DNA of 64,000 nt. Origin: Streptomyces sp. NBC_00358. GTDB taxonomy: Bacteria > Actinomycetota > Actinomycetes > Streptomycetales > Streptomycetaceae. The notes beneath the pieces were generated by a model. It saw nothing but the letters and a program-made list of their open reading frames with translations. It did not search any database and had not been told where the DNA came from. Location: NCBI RefSeq assembly GCF_036099295.1, contig NZ_CP107976.1, forward strand, positions 5,270,001 to 5,334,000, read 5' to 3'. Within the stretch, counting starts at the first letter, position 1, and the number at the start of each line of letters is the position of its first letter. A program made the position numbers and the translations under genes. Of the stretch, positions 8,225 through 16,043 are shown one piece after another.

Positions 8225-8878
8225 CTACCGATCCCGTCCGCAGGCGTAGGCCAGCGGCGAGATCAGTTCCTCCGCGTCCGGCAGCCAGCGGTTCGCGGGT
8301 GTCGGACGGCAGGCCCACTGCACGGCACCCCAAGAGCCGAACCGGGTCGGCGGCGCGGCCACATAGGCTCCCTCGCCGAGCGCGACCAGGTCGAGCGAGG
8401 CCGACGGCCAGCCCAGCGTCCGTACCAGGTCGGGGACCTTCGCCGCGGCGCCGGGAAGCACGAAGAAACGCATGCGCCGGTCCGGTGTGCGGGTCACCGG
8501 ACCGAGAGTGAGCTCCATCCGCTCCATGCGGGCGAGTGCCAGGAACCCGGCCGACTCGGGCACGTCGATCGCGTCGAACGTACGCCCCGTGGGGAGCAGG
8601 ATCGACGCCGTCGGCCGCATCGCCCAGAGCCGGCGCGCGACCGTGGCGCTGCCCGTCGCCTGCGTCGCCCAGTCCTCCCGCGCCGGATGTGCCCCGGGCG
8701 CGGCGCAGGCGGGTTCGCCGCAGGAGCAGAGCTGCGTCCCGCCGACCGTTTCCAGCCAGGTGCCGGGGAACACGTCCCAGTGGCGTTCCTCGGCGTAGCG
8801 CACGGCGGCTTCCTGCAGCGATTCGCCACGCTGCTGGGGGATCTGCGCGGACTCGGTGCCTGCGATGGTCTCTTCCAC
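8225..8878 (-). CDS. Bifunctional primase/polymerase (prim-pol) N-terminal-domain protein
   Basis: A protein of about 217 residues carrying only the prim-pol-like domain common in Streptomyces regulatory contexts. Seen in it are a Cys-rich CSCGEPACAAPGAHP segment, followed by the ARxDWATQATGS element and a possible metal motif FDAIDVP. In true prim-pols the acidic motif is usually D-x-D; here it is D-A-I-D, so polymerase activity is doubtful. There is no helicase or primase C-terminal domain. The GTG at 8878 is preferred, with GGGAG 11 bases upstream; a GTG at 8902 would add eight residues. The gene stands alone between the ABC exporter and a divergent regulator. Function unknown. Confidence 0.75.
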   Translation of the reverse strand: MEETIAGTESAQIPQQRGESLQEAAVRYAEERHWDVFPGTWLETVGGTQLCSCGEPACAAPGAHPAREDWATQATGSATVARRLWAMRPTASILLPTGRTFDAIDVPESAGFLALARMERMELTLGPVTRTPDRRMRFFVLPGAAAKVPDLVRTLGWPSASLDLVALGEGAYVAAPPTRFGSWGAVQWACRPTPANRWLPDAEELISPLAYACGRDR

Positions 8879-9182
8879 GTCGAACTCAACTCCCGCGTCC
8901 ACCTCGGGTTACGGGAGACACGCGCGCGGGGGAGGAGCATCGGTTCCCCGGCTGGGGCGCATGGATGCACGGGTGGGGGCGCGCAGGGGGAACGGCAGCC
9001 GGTAGTGGGTAATCAGGGGTGGGGTCGGGCAACCGCCCTTACCCCGGCAATCCTCACATGCCTCGCATCTTCGGTATGTCTGCGGGGCATTGATCTTCCT
9101 GGCCGGCTTCTTTCGGTGGTCGGCCGGTGAGGACACGTCAACTCGGTGCGTGGGCAGGCACCGCAGCCACAGGGGGTACGCC

Positions 9183-10568
9183 ATGGCCGCAAGGCCTCTC
9201 ATCGCCAGGCAGCCGAACGAACGGCTGCAGGCGCTCATCCAGGAAGCGGGCTGTTCGAACGCGGGGCTGGCCCGCCGGGTCAACATGTGCGGAGCGGAGC
9301 ACGGACTCGATCTGCGCTACGACAAGACCTCCGTCGCGCGCTGGCTGCGTGGTCAGCAGCCGCGGGGACGGGCGCCGGCGATCATCGCCGAGGCGCTCGG
9401 CCGCAAGCTCGGCCGGACGGTCACGATCGACGAGATCGGCATGGCCAACGGCAAGAACCTGGCGTCCGGCGTCGGCCTCCAGTTCTCGCCGACCATACTG
9501 GGCGCGATCGAGCAGGTCTGCGAGCTGTGGCGCAGCGACGTGGGACGCCGGGACTTCCTGTCCGGGTCGTCCGTGGCCTCCTCCGCGCTCGTCGAGCCGA
9601 GCCGCGACTGGCTGATCTCGTCGCCGGACTCGCAGGTCGCCCGCTCGGCGGGCCCGCGCGTCGGGCTCTCGGACGTGGCGGCGGTCCGTGCGATGACCCA
9701 GGCCCTCGTCGACCTCGACCACCAGTACGGCAGCGGGCATGTGCGCCCGGTCGTCGTGCACTACCTGAACAGCGTGGTCTCCGGGCTGCTCGCCGGTTCC
9801 TACCGGGAGGCGGTCGGACGCGAACTGTTCGCCGCCGTCTCCCGGTTGACGGAACTCGCGGGCTACATGGCCATCGACACCGGTCAGCCCGGGCTCGCCC
9901 AGCGCTACTACATCCAGGCGCTGCGGCTCGCCCAGGCGGCCGGCGACCGCGGCTACGGCGGTTACGTCCTCGCCGCGTCCATGAGCCACCTGGCCGCCCA
10001 GCTCGGCAACCCGCGCGAGATCGCGCAGTTGGCGCGTGCGGCCCAGGAGGGCGCGCGCGGGCGGGTGACACCGCGGGCCGAGTCGATGTTCCACGCGGCC
10101 GAGGCGCGCGGGCACGCGCTGATGGGCGACGCGCGCGCCGCGCAGGTGTCGTCCGGGCGGGCCGTCACCGCCCTGGAGAACGCCGACGCGGCCTCCGGGG
10201 ACGACCCGACGTGGATCGCGCACTTCGACGAGGCCTATCTGGCCGACGAGTTGGCCCACTGCCACCGGGACCTCGGCCAGGCCGAGGCCGCCGCGCGGTG
10301 CGCCGAGGAGTCCCTGGCCGGTCATCCCGAGTCGCGCGCCCGCCGACGGGCCATCGGCTATGTCCTGCTGGCCTCGGCACAGGTCCAGCAGCGCGAGGTG
10401 GAGCAGGCCTGCCACACGGGTCTGCGCGCCGTCGAACTCCTCGGCACCCTCCGCTCCAACCGCGGCGCCGAGTACCTGGAGGACCTGCAGCAGCGTCTGG
10501 AGCCGTTCCAGGACGAGGCCGTGGTACGGGAGTTCGGGGCACGCATGGAGTTGCAGGCGGCGGCGTGA
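9183..10568 (+). CDS. HTH/TPR transcriptional regulator
   Basis: A 461-residue protein. The N-terminus (about residues 8-75) is a helix-turn-helix-like segment (NERLQALIQEAGCSNAGLAR, then TSVARWLRGQQPRG). The remainder is alpha-helical with several TPR-like repeats (from about 190 to 450; e.g. GQPGLAQRYYIQALRLAQAAGD and LGQAEAAARCAEESLAGHPE). This architecture is shared by Streptomyces regulators of development and secondary metabolism of the Nsd type; I do not assign a specific one. AGGGGG lies seven bases before ATG 9183. A strong hairpin follows at 10638-10660. Confidence 0.8.
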   Translation: MAARPLIARQPNERLQALIQEAGCSNAGLARRVNMCGAEHGLDLRYDKTSVARWLRGQQPRGRAPAIIAEALGRKLGRTVTIDEIGMANGKNLASGVGLQFSPTILGAIEQVCELWRSDVGRRDFLSGSSVASSALVEPSRDWLISSPDSQVARSAGPRVGLSDVAAVRAMTQALVDLDHQYGSGHVRPVVVHYLNSVVSGLLAGSYREAVGRELFAAVSRLTELAGYMAIDTGQPGLAQRYYIQALRLAQAAGDRGYGGYVLAASMSHLAAQLGNPREIAQLARAAQEGARGRVTPRAESMFHAAEARGHALMGDARAAQVSSGRAVTALENADAASGDDPTWIAHFDEAYLADELAHCHRDLGQAEAAARCAEESLAGHPESRARRRAIGYVLLASAQVQQREVEQACHTGLRAVELLGTLRSNRGAEYLEDLQQRLEPFQDEAVVREFGARMELQAAA

Positions 10569-11074
10569 ACGCACGCGTGGGGCACGTGGGTTGAGCGTGC
10601 TCCGCCCGGCGCGGACGCGACCGGGCGTGTTCCGCCGGGGGCGCACGCCGCGTGCGCCCCTCGCCCACCGCCCTTCGCCCACCGCGCCTCGCGCGGACAA
10701 CGGCGCGTGCGCTCCGGCGTGATGGTCGGGCGGGCGCGGGTTCCCCGTGCGGCGCGGCGTGGTGGCGCGAGCAGTTGCGGTGGCCTGAGCGGTTGCGGTG
10801 GCGTGAGCGAGGGAGGCCGTTCCCTCGGGTGTGATCATTTCTCTTCCGCCGCTTCCGGCGCCCCGCGCGTGAACATATGGCCTGTACCGGCGTGAACGCC
10901 GGGAAAACGAGCGCGCCGTGAGGGATGGGAGTGAGATACAGCGCATTCGGGGGCGGATTCGTTACCCGTGTCACAGGGTGCGTGGGTCGTCGCAGGTGCT
11001 GCGTAGCACCGGGTTGTGGGAACCCGGTAGCGTGAGCCGATGATTCCGAAGGTCCCCCATTCGTAGGAGTCCCG
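10569..11074. other. Intergenic region with terminator, tandem repeat and hairpins
   Basis: About 500 bp without a credible gene. It contains the terminator at 10638-10660 and two head-to-tail copies of an 18-bp unit, GTTGCGGTGGCSTGAGCG, at 10774-10809. Two overlapping small hairpins follow: GGTGCT/AGCACC at 10995-11010 and CCGGGTT/AACCCGG at 11009-11027. They share bases, so only one can form at a time. They lie 50-80 bp upstream of the next gene and may mark its promoter or leader. Confidence 0.55.
10638..10660 (+). terminator. 10-bp stem hairpin downstream of HTH/TPR regulator
   Basis: GGGGCGCACG, loop CCG, CGTGCGCCCC: a perfect 10-bp stem 70 bp after the regulator stop codon. It is followed by TCGCCC, not a T-run, as is usual in high-GC actinobacteria. 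Confidence 0.65.
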
Positions 11075-12694
11075 GTGACGCAGAGTGGACAGGGCGAGGA
11101 GCCCTCGGCGCGACCCGCGCGCGAAGGCATCGTGCTGCCCTCCGACGGCAGCGAGCCGCTGCTGCCGGGTACGGCGGGTGACCGGGCGGCCCCGGCCGGC
11201 GCTCAGTCCTGGGGCGGACAGTGGGGCCCCGACCAGTCGGCCGCCCAGGCTCCGCAGCCCGGCGACGGCTGGGGAGCTCCGGTGAACGCCACCCAGTCGT
11301 GGGACACCTCCGCGTCCTCCGAGTCCGCGGGCTGGCCGGCGGCGGACCCGCACGGAGCACAGCAGGGGCAGGGCTACGCCCAGCAGCAGGGGTCCGGCTC
11401 GGCACCGCTGCCGCCCGAGGGCGCGCAGTCCTCGTCGTACGGCGCCCAGAACGGCTATGCGCCGGGGGCGCACGGCTCGCACGCGGCCGCCGGATACGAC
11501 ACCTACGGCAGCTACGGCGCCCAGGAGCAGCAGAGCGGGCACGCCGGACCGGGCGCGCCGCTGCCGTCCGGGGGCGACGACGGGGCGACCCAGTACATCC
11601 CGTACATCCCCGCCGCCCCGGGAGGCGCCGAGGGCGCCACACAGTTCATACCGCCGGTGGGGCCGGGCGCGCTGCCGCCCGAGGTCCCCTCGGAGGCGAC
11701 GCGGTTCCTCGGACAGACACCGCAGGGCGGGCCCGGCACCGGATCGCCGCAGTCCGTCCCGGACGCCGACGCCACGCAGTACATCCCGCCCGTGCCCGCG
11801 CAGCCGGCCGCGTCCTACGGGATACCCTCCGGCGCGCCGGGGGAGCGACAGCCCCCGGCGGAGTTCGACAATCTCTTCCGCAGTGAGCCGGAGGCGGCCG
11901 GGTCGACGCAGATGCTGCCGCGTATCGACGCGGCGTCTCCGGCGCCGCACGGCACCCACGACATGTACGGCGCGCAGCCCGCGCCGGGCGCGCCCGGCGG
12001 CCGGGCCGCCGGGCGCCGCGGTGGCCCTTCCGACGGCGACGGAGCGGGCGGCGCCGGCCGCGGTCGCTCCCGCGTTCCGGTGATCGCGGCCGTCGGCATC
12101 GGCATCATCGTGCTCGGTGTCGGCGCCGGCGCCCTGCTCAGCGGCGGTGGTAGCGGTGGCGGCACGGACGACACCGGCAAGACGGTGGCCGCGACCGCGC
12201 CCGCCTCGACGGGCTCGTCGGCGGCCGCCGGTGACCCGGTGAAGGCGCAGGCCGTCGAGCTGGACAAGCTCCTCGCGGACAGCACCAGCAGCCGCGGCTC
12301 GGTGATCAACGCCGTGGCCGACGTGAAGGCGTGCGACAACCTCGGCCAGGCGGCCAGTGATCTGCGGGACGCGGCCAAGCAGCGCGCCGAGCTGGTCACC
12401 CGGCTCTCCTCCCTCGCGGTCGACAAGCTGCCGAACCACGACCAGCTGGCCGCGGCCCTCACGAACGGCTGGAAGGCCTCCGCGGCGGCCGACAACCACT
12501 ACGCGGCCTGGGCCGACCAGGTCGGCAACGACAAGAAGGGCTGCCGCAAGGGCCATGCCCGAACCACCGGGCAGACCCAGGCGGGCAACGCGGCCAGCGG
12601 CACGGCCTCCACCCAGAAGGAGAACGCCGCGAGGCTGTGGAACTCCATCGCGTCCAAGTACGGCCTGACACAGCGGACCCGCACCCAGCTGTGA
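11075..12694 (+). CDS. Single-pass membrane protein with long low-complexity cytoplasmic tail
   Basis: A 539-residue protein of a Streptomyces-type family with no known function. Residues 1-325 are rich in G, A, P, Q, S and Y, with recurring T-Q-Y-I-P / T-Q-F-I-P motifs (ATQYIPYIP, ATQFIPPV, ATQYIPPVP). One transmembrane helix (VPVIAAVGIGIIVLGVGAGALL) lies around 332-353. The C-terminal 185 residues, probably outside, form a helical domain with Cys in VKACDNLG and KGCRKGHA that could form a disulfide. The GTG start follows TAGGAG with five-base spacing. The last codons run into the 17-bp tandem repeat. The T-Q-Y/F-I-P repeats may be docking or phosphorylation sites; that is inference. Confidence 0.8.
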   Translation: MTQSGQGEEPSARPAREGIVLPSDGSEPLLPGTAGDRAAPAGAQSWGGQWGPDQSAAQAPQPGDGWGAPVNATQSWDTSASSESAGWPAADPHGAQQGQGYAQQQGSGSAPLPPEGAQSSSYGAQNGYAPGAHGSHAAAGYDTYGSYGAQEQQSGHAGPGAPLPSGGDDGATQYIPYIPAAPGGAEGATQFIPPVGPGALPPEVPSEATRFLGQTPQGGPGTGSPQSVPDADATQYIPPVPAQPAASYGIPSGAPGERQPPAEFDNLFRSEPEAAGSTQMLPRIDAASPAPHGTHDMYGAQPAPGAPGGRAAGRRGGPSDGDGAGGAGRGRSRVPVIAAVGIGIIVLGVGAGALLSGGGSGGGTDDTGKTVAATAPASTGSSAAAGDPVKAQAVELDKLLADSTSSRGSVINAVADVKACDNLGQAASDLRDAAKQRAELVTRLSSLAVDKLPNHDQLAAALTNGWKASAAADNHYAAWADQVGNDKKGCRKGHARTTGQTQAGNAASGTASTQKENAARLWNSIASKYGLTQRTRTQL

Positions 12695-12823
12695 CCCGCT
12701 CCCAGCTGTGACCCGCTCCCAGCTGTGACCCGCTCCCGGCTGTGACCGGCTCCCGGCTGTGACCGGCTCCCGGCTGTGACCGGCTCTCGGCCGTGAGCCG
12801 CTCCCGGCCGTGACCCGCGACCC
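12687..12823. repeat. Eight-copy 17-bp tandem repeat starting at a stop codon
   Basis: Units of AGCTGTGACCCGCTCCC and close variants (GGCTGTGACCGGCTCCC) run head to tail from 12687 to about 12823. The first unit contains the last Leu codon and TGA stop of the upstream membrane-protein gene. Units 1-3 are identical, 4-5 identical to each other, and 6-8 increasingly divergent. There are no spacers, so this is a minisatellite and not a CRISPR array. Confidence 0.9.
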
Positions 12824-12874
12824 GCTGTGGCCCGCGTCCCACCGCGAACCGCGTCCCGCCGCGACCCGTACGAA

Positions 12875-12912
12875 AGCCCGGCCCCCTCGCTGAACGGCGA
12901 GGGGGCCGGGCT
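12875..12912. terminator. Bidirectional 16-bp hairpin terminator
   Basis: AGCCCGGCCCCCTCGC at 12875-12890 and its exact reverse complement at 12897-12912 surround a six-base loop (TGAACG). It lies between the convergent membrane-protein and solute-binding-protein genes and can serve both. Confidence 0.85.
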
Positions 12913-12963
12913 CGGTCGCGGGTGCCGTCGTGGGCGGTGTCCCGCCCGGCGAAGCGTGTCCTG

Positions 12964-14268
12964 CTAGCCGGCGTTCATCAGTGTCTTCGTCATGTTGATG
13001 AACCCGCCTCGCTGTGTCGTCAGTTGACCGTCGCGAATGACCTGGAAGGTGACATCGGCGTTGACGAGGCGCGGGAAGTCGCCGGTCCCGATCAGGTCGG
13101 CGAAGCGCCACCTGAGGGTCGGCGTGAGCCCGCCCGTGGTCACCTTGAGGCCGTTGTCGAGCGCGCGCCGGACGGTGTGCGACGAGATCTCGCCCGCGCC
13201 GAGGGACTCGACGACCTTCCTCAGAACGGTGTAGGCGATCCAGGTGGTCTGCACTCCGGCGTCGGCGGGATCGATCCGGTTGTCGCCGAAGGCCTCTTCC
13301 TTGATCACCTTGCGCATCTCGTTCCAGCGCCTGTCGTTCGCGGTCGGATACCAGCCGGTGACGTACGCGCCCTCGTAGGGGCCCGACCTGCCGCCGGTGG
13401 CGTCGATCTGCGACTGGTCGATGCTGCCGATGACGGTGCCGGTGTGCACCTTCGGGAAGTTCGCGCTGTCGCGCCGGAAGGAGTCCATGAAGGTGTTCGT
13501 GCGGTCGCCGAGCGCCGGGACGACACAGCCCGCGGTGGCCGGCTCGGAGGTCGCGTGCTGGAGCGCCAGCCGCGTCGTCCGGGAGTACTCGGTGGCGTCC
13601 TCGGCCGCCCGCTGGTCGGCGGCCGTTTCGTGGCCCTGCGCCTTCAGGCCGGAGTCGAGCAGCACCGGGAGTTCGTCACCGGCGATGGTGTCGGGGCGGA
13701 TGAGCGAGACCGGACCGCAGTTCTTGCCGAGCTGCTCGCCGAGGCCCGCCAGCAGGGACGGCTGGCCGCCGTTCACGGGATAGGAGATGGGGCTGGTGAA
13801 CTCGTCGTCGGTGACGCCGAAGCCCCCGATGTAGGGGATGTCGGCGCTCTCCAGCGGCGGGAGGAACGAGCGGCTGTGCTGGCTGTAGGAACCCACGACC
13901 GCGACGACCTTCTCGTCGGCCGCGTGCTCCGCGCAGTGCGCGGCGGCGACCGAGTCGTTGTGGTCGTTGCAGGTGAGGATCTCCAGCTTGCGGCCGTTGA
14001 TCCCGCCGTGGGCGTTGACCCAGCGTGCGTAGGCCTTCGCCAGCGCCGGCATTCCGGGCTTGTTGGTCGCGTTGGTCTTCTCCGGAGCCCAGGTCATCAC
14101 TTTGACGGGGCCATCCCCGGAGCCCCCCGTGGCACCAGGGATGGCCCCGCACCCGACGGCGACCGACGCGCACGCCATCAGGGCGCCCGCGTACAGCAGC
14201 GTGGCCTTTAAGGGCCGGGGCGGAACGGGGGAGGTGGTACGAGTACGTCGCCTACCGGTCATGGGCAT
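12964..14268 (-). CDS. Branched-chain-amino-acid-type ABC solute-binding lipoprotein
   Basis: A 434-residue lipoprotein with a type-1 periplasmic-binding fold, as in Leu/Ile/Val and amide receptors. The N-terminus has basic residues, a hydrophobic stretch (KATLLYAGALMACASVAV) and then GCG, a probable lipobox around Cys 35. The body has YARWVNAHGGINGRKLEI (about 75-92) and a ligand-cleft VAVVGSYSQHSRSF segment. No permease or ATPase gene is next to it, so it is an orphan receptor or feeds a distant transporter. The start at 14268 has GGGGGA seven bases upstream. Codon 20 (14209-14211) is TTA, so expression may need bldA. It is divergent from the 14380 gene. Confidence 0.85.
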   Translation of the reverse strand: MPMTGRRRTRTTSPVPPRPLKATLLYAGALMACASVAVGCGAIPGATGGSGDGPVKVMTWAPEKTNATNKPGMPALAKAYARWVNAHGGINGRKLEILTCNDHNDSVAAAHCAEHAADEKVVAVVGSYSQHSRSFLPPLESADIPYIGGFGVTDDEFTSPISYPVNGGQPSLLAGLGEQLGKNCGPVSLIRPDTIAGDELPVLLDSGLKAQGHETAADQRAAEDATEYSRTTRLALQHATSEPATAGCVVPALGDRTNTFMDSFRRDSANFPKVHTGTVIGSIDQSQIDATGGRSGPYEGAYVTGWYPTANDRRWNEMRKVIKEEAFGDNRIDPADAGVQTTWIAYTVLRKVVESLGAGEISSHTVRRALDNGLKVTTGGLTPTLRWRFADLIGTGDFPRLVNADVTFQVIRDGQLTTQRGGFINMTKTLMNAG

Positions 14269-14379
14269 GCACGATTCCCCCACACCGAGAACCCTTGTGT
14301 GACCCGCGGTCGACACAAGGTGACGCAGAGGTGAATTGCGGGGGCCGATGAACTGTTTTTCACAGGGAACGTACGATCG

Positions 14380-14880
14380 GTGACCGTGCAAGACTCGGAG
14401 AACTCTTCCCGTCGCGGTCGTCGCTCATCCACCATGGGCGGCATGCCACTGAACGACATGCCGTGGTGGCGCTGGCGCAGCAATGTGCGCTCCGCGCTGC
14501 ACATGCTTTCCGACCCCGCGTTCCAGCGAGACGTCTGGCTCGCCGGTGTGGACGGGTACGGCGACGTCACCGACGCCGTGTACCGCCTGGTCGAGGACAC
14601 CTGGCTGGACAACTGGTCGGCCGAGAAGTACGTCGGCACGATCTTCCGGGACTCCCAGGAGGCCGCCCTCGTGGACAGTGCCGTCCTGCGGGTCCTGCGG
14701 ATCATGCACCAGGTCGGTCCCGACGCCCCCGTCTCCGCCTATCTCGACCACCAGGCGTGGCCGGAGGCCCTGCAGGCCGCGCGCGCCGCGCACGTACGGC
14801 TCGCGTCGAGCGACGGCGAGGACCCGGACACGCCTCCGCGCACACTGGAGGTCCTGCGCATCCTGACGCGGTCGGCGTAG
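14380..14880 (+). CDS. Conserved hypothetical protein (166 aa)
   Basis: A short soluble protein beginning with a basic, Ser/Arg-rich 30-residue tail and then the well-conserved-looking MPWWRWRSNVRSALHMLSDPAFQRDVWLAG in pieces. The rest is mostly helical (TDAVYRLVEDTWLDNW, SAVLRVLRIMHQVG). No catalytic motif or membrane segment is evident, and I do not recognise the family. The GTG at 14380 has only a distant AGGGA; a later ATG at 14434 has no ribosome site, so the longer form is kept. It shares the promoter gap with the solute-binding lipoprotein. Confidence 0.7.
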   Translation: MTVQDSENSSRRGRRSSTMGGMPLNDMPWWRWRSNVRSALHMLSDPAFQRDVWLAGVDGYGDVTDAVYRLVEDTWLDNWSAEKYVGTIFRDSQEAALVDSAVLRVLRIMHQVGPDAPVSAYLDHQAWPEALQAARAAHVRLASSDGEDPDTPPRTLEVLRILTRSA

Positions 14881-15070
14881 CCGTCCGGCCCGCCGCGCCG
14901 CGAACGCGGTCGGCCCGGCCCGCGACGGTCGCGGTGGAGGCGCCCGGTCGGCGAGATGCTCACGAAGGTGCCCGCAGGGTGGCCTCGGGGCCGCGGTGGG
15001 GTGCCCCCGGGGCGTCCGCGTGGCGGGACGACACTCCGCCGCGGGCGCCTGGTATGGGACCCTGTCCCGC

Positions 15071-15955
15071 ATGAATGAGCCGTCCGTCCGCGGGGCCGAG
15101 CCCGCCGCCGAGCAGTACGTCCTGATCCTCTCCTGCCCCGACAAGCAGGGCATCGTGCACGCCGTGTCGAGCTACTTGTTCATGACCGGCTGCAACATCG
15201 AGGACAGTCAGCAGTTCGGCGACCGCGACACGGGTCTGTTCTTCATGCGCGTCCACTTCTCGGCGGAGTCGCCGGTGTCGGTGGAGAAGCTGCGCGCGAG
15301 CTTCACGGCGATCGGTGACGCCTTCCGCATGGAATGGCAGATCCACCGGGCCGAGGACCGGATGCGCGTCGTCCTCATGGTGAGCAGGTTCGGCCACTGC
15401 CTGAACGACCTGCTCTTCCGCGCGCGGATCGGTGCGCTGCCCGTCGACATCGCCGCGGTGGTCTCCAACCACACGGACTTCGCCGAGCTCGTGGGGTCGT
15501 ACGACGTGCCCTTCCACCACATCGCGGTGACGAGGGACACCAAGGCCGAGGCCGAGGCGCAACTGCTGGAGCTGGTGCGCGAGAAGGGCGTCGAGCTGGT
15601 CGTCCTGGCCCGCTACATGCAGGTTCTCTCGGACGACCTGTGCAAGCAGCTCAGCGGTCGCATCATCAACATCCATCACTCCTTCCTGCCGAGCTTCAAG
15701 GGCGCCAAGCCGTACCACCAGGCACACGCCCGGGGTGTGAAGCTCATCGGCGCCACCGCGCACTACGTCACCGCCGACCTCGACGAGGGCCCGATCATCG
15801 AGCAGGAGGTCGAGCGGGTCGGCCACGACGTCACCCCCGACCAGTTGGTCGCCATCGGCCGTGACGTCGAGTGCCAGGCGCTGGCCCGCGCGGTGAAATG
15901 GCACGCGGAACGCCGCATCCTGCTGAACGGACGCCGGACGGTTGTTTTCGCGTGA
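15071..15955 (+). CDS. purU: Formyltetrahydrofolate deformylase PurU
   Basis: A 294-residue enzyme that hydrolyses 10-formyl-THF to formate and THF, balancing one-carbon pools and supplying formate. The N-terminal ACT domain (about 12-90; VLILSCPDKQGIVHAVSSYL) is the regulatory, usually Met/Gly-sensing part. The C-terminal formyltransferase-like domain (95-290) has LARYMQVLS, the catalytic N-I-H-H-S-F-L-P-S-F loop (about 200-208) and an ATAHYVTADLDEGPII segment with the conserved His and Asp. Length is normal for the family. The ATG at 15071 fits family starts, although its ribosome site is weak. It appears monocistronic. Confidence 0.95.
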   Translation: MNEPSVRGAEPAAEQYVLILSCPDKQGIVHAVSSYLFMTGCNIEDSQQFGDRDTGLFFMRVHFSAESPVSVEKLRASFTAIGDAFRMEWQIHRAEDRMRVVLMVSRFGHCLNDLLFRARIGALPVDIAAVVSNHTDFAELVGSYDVPFHHIAVTRDTKAEAEAQLLELVREKGVELVVLARYMQVLSDDLCKQLSGRIINIHHSFLPSFKGAKPYHQAHARGVKLIGATAHYVTADLDEGPIIEQEVERVGHDVTPDQLVAIGRDVECQALARAVKWHAERRILLNGRRTVVFA

Positions 15956-16043
15956 CCGCGTAACGGCGCACGGGCGCCGGGGGGTTGAGGCTTCGGCTCG
16001 GCTCGGCTCGGCTCAGCGCACCGCAGCTCGGCCCCCGGTCGGG

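Noticed and set aside
12687..12823. Tandem array considered as a CRISPR
   Set aside because: Repeats are contiguous 17-bp units without spacers and no cas genes are present.
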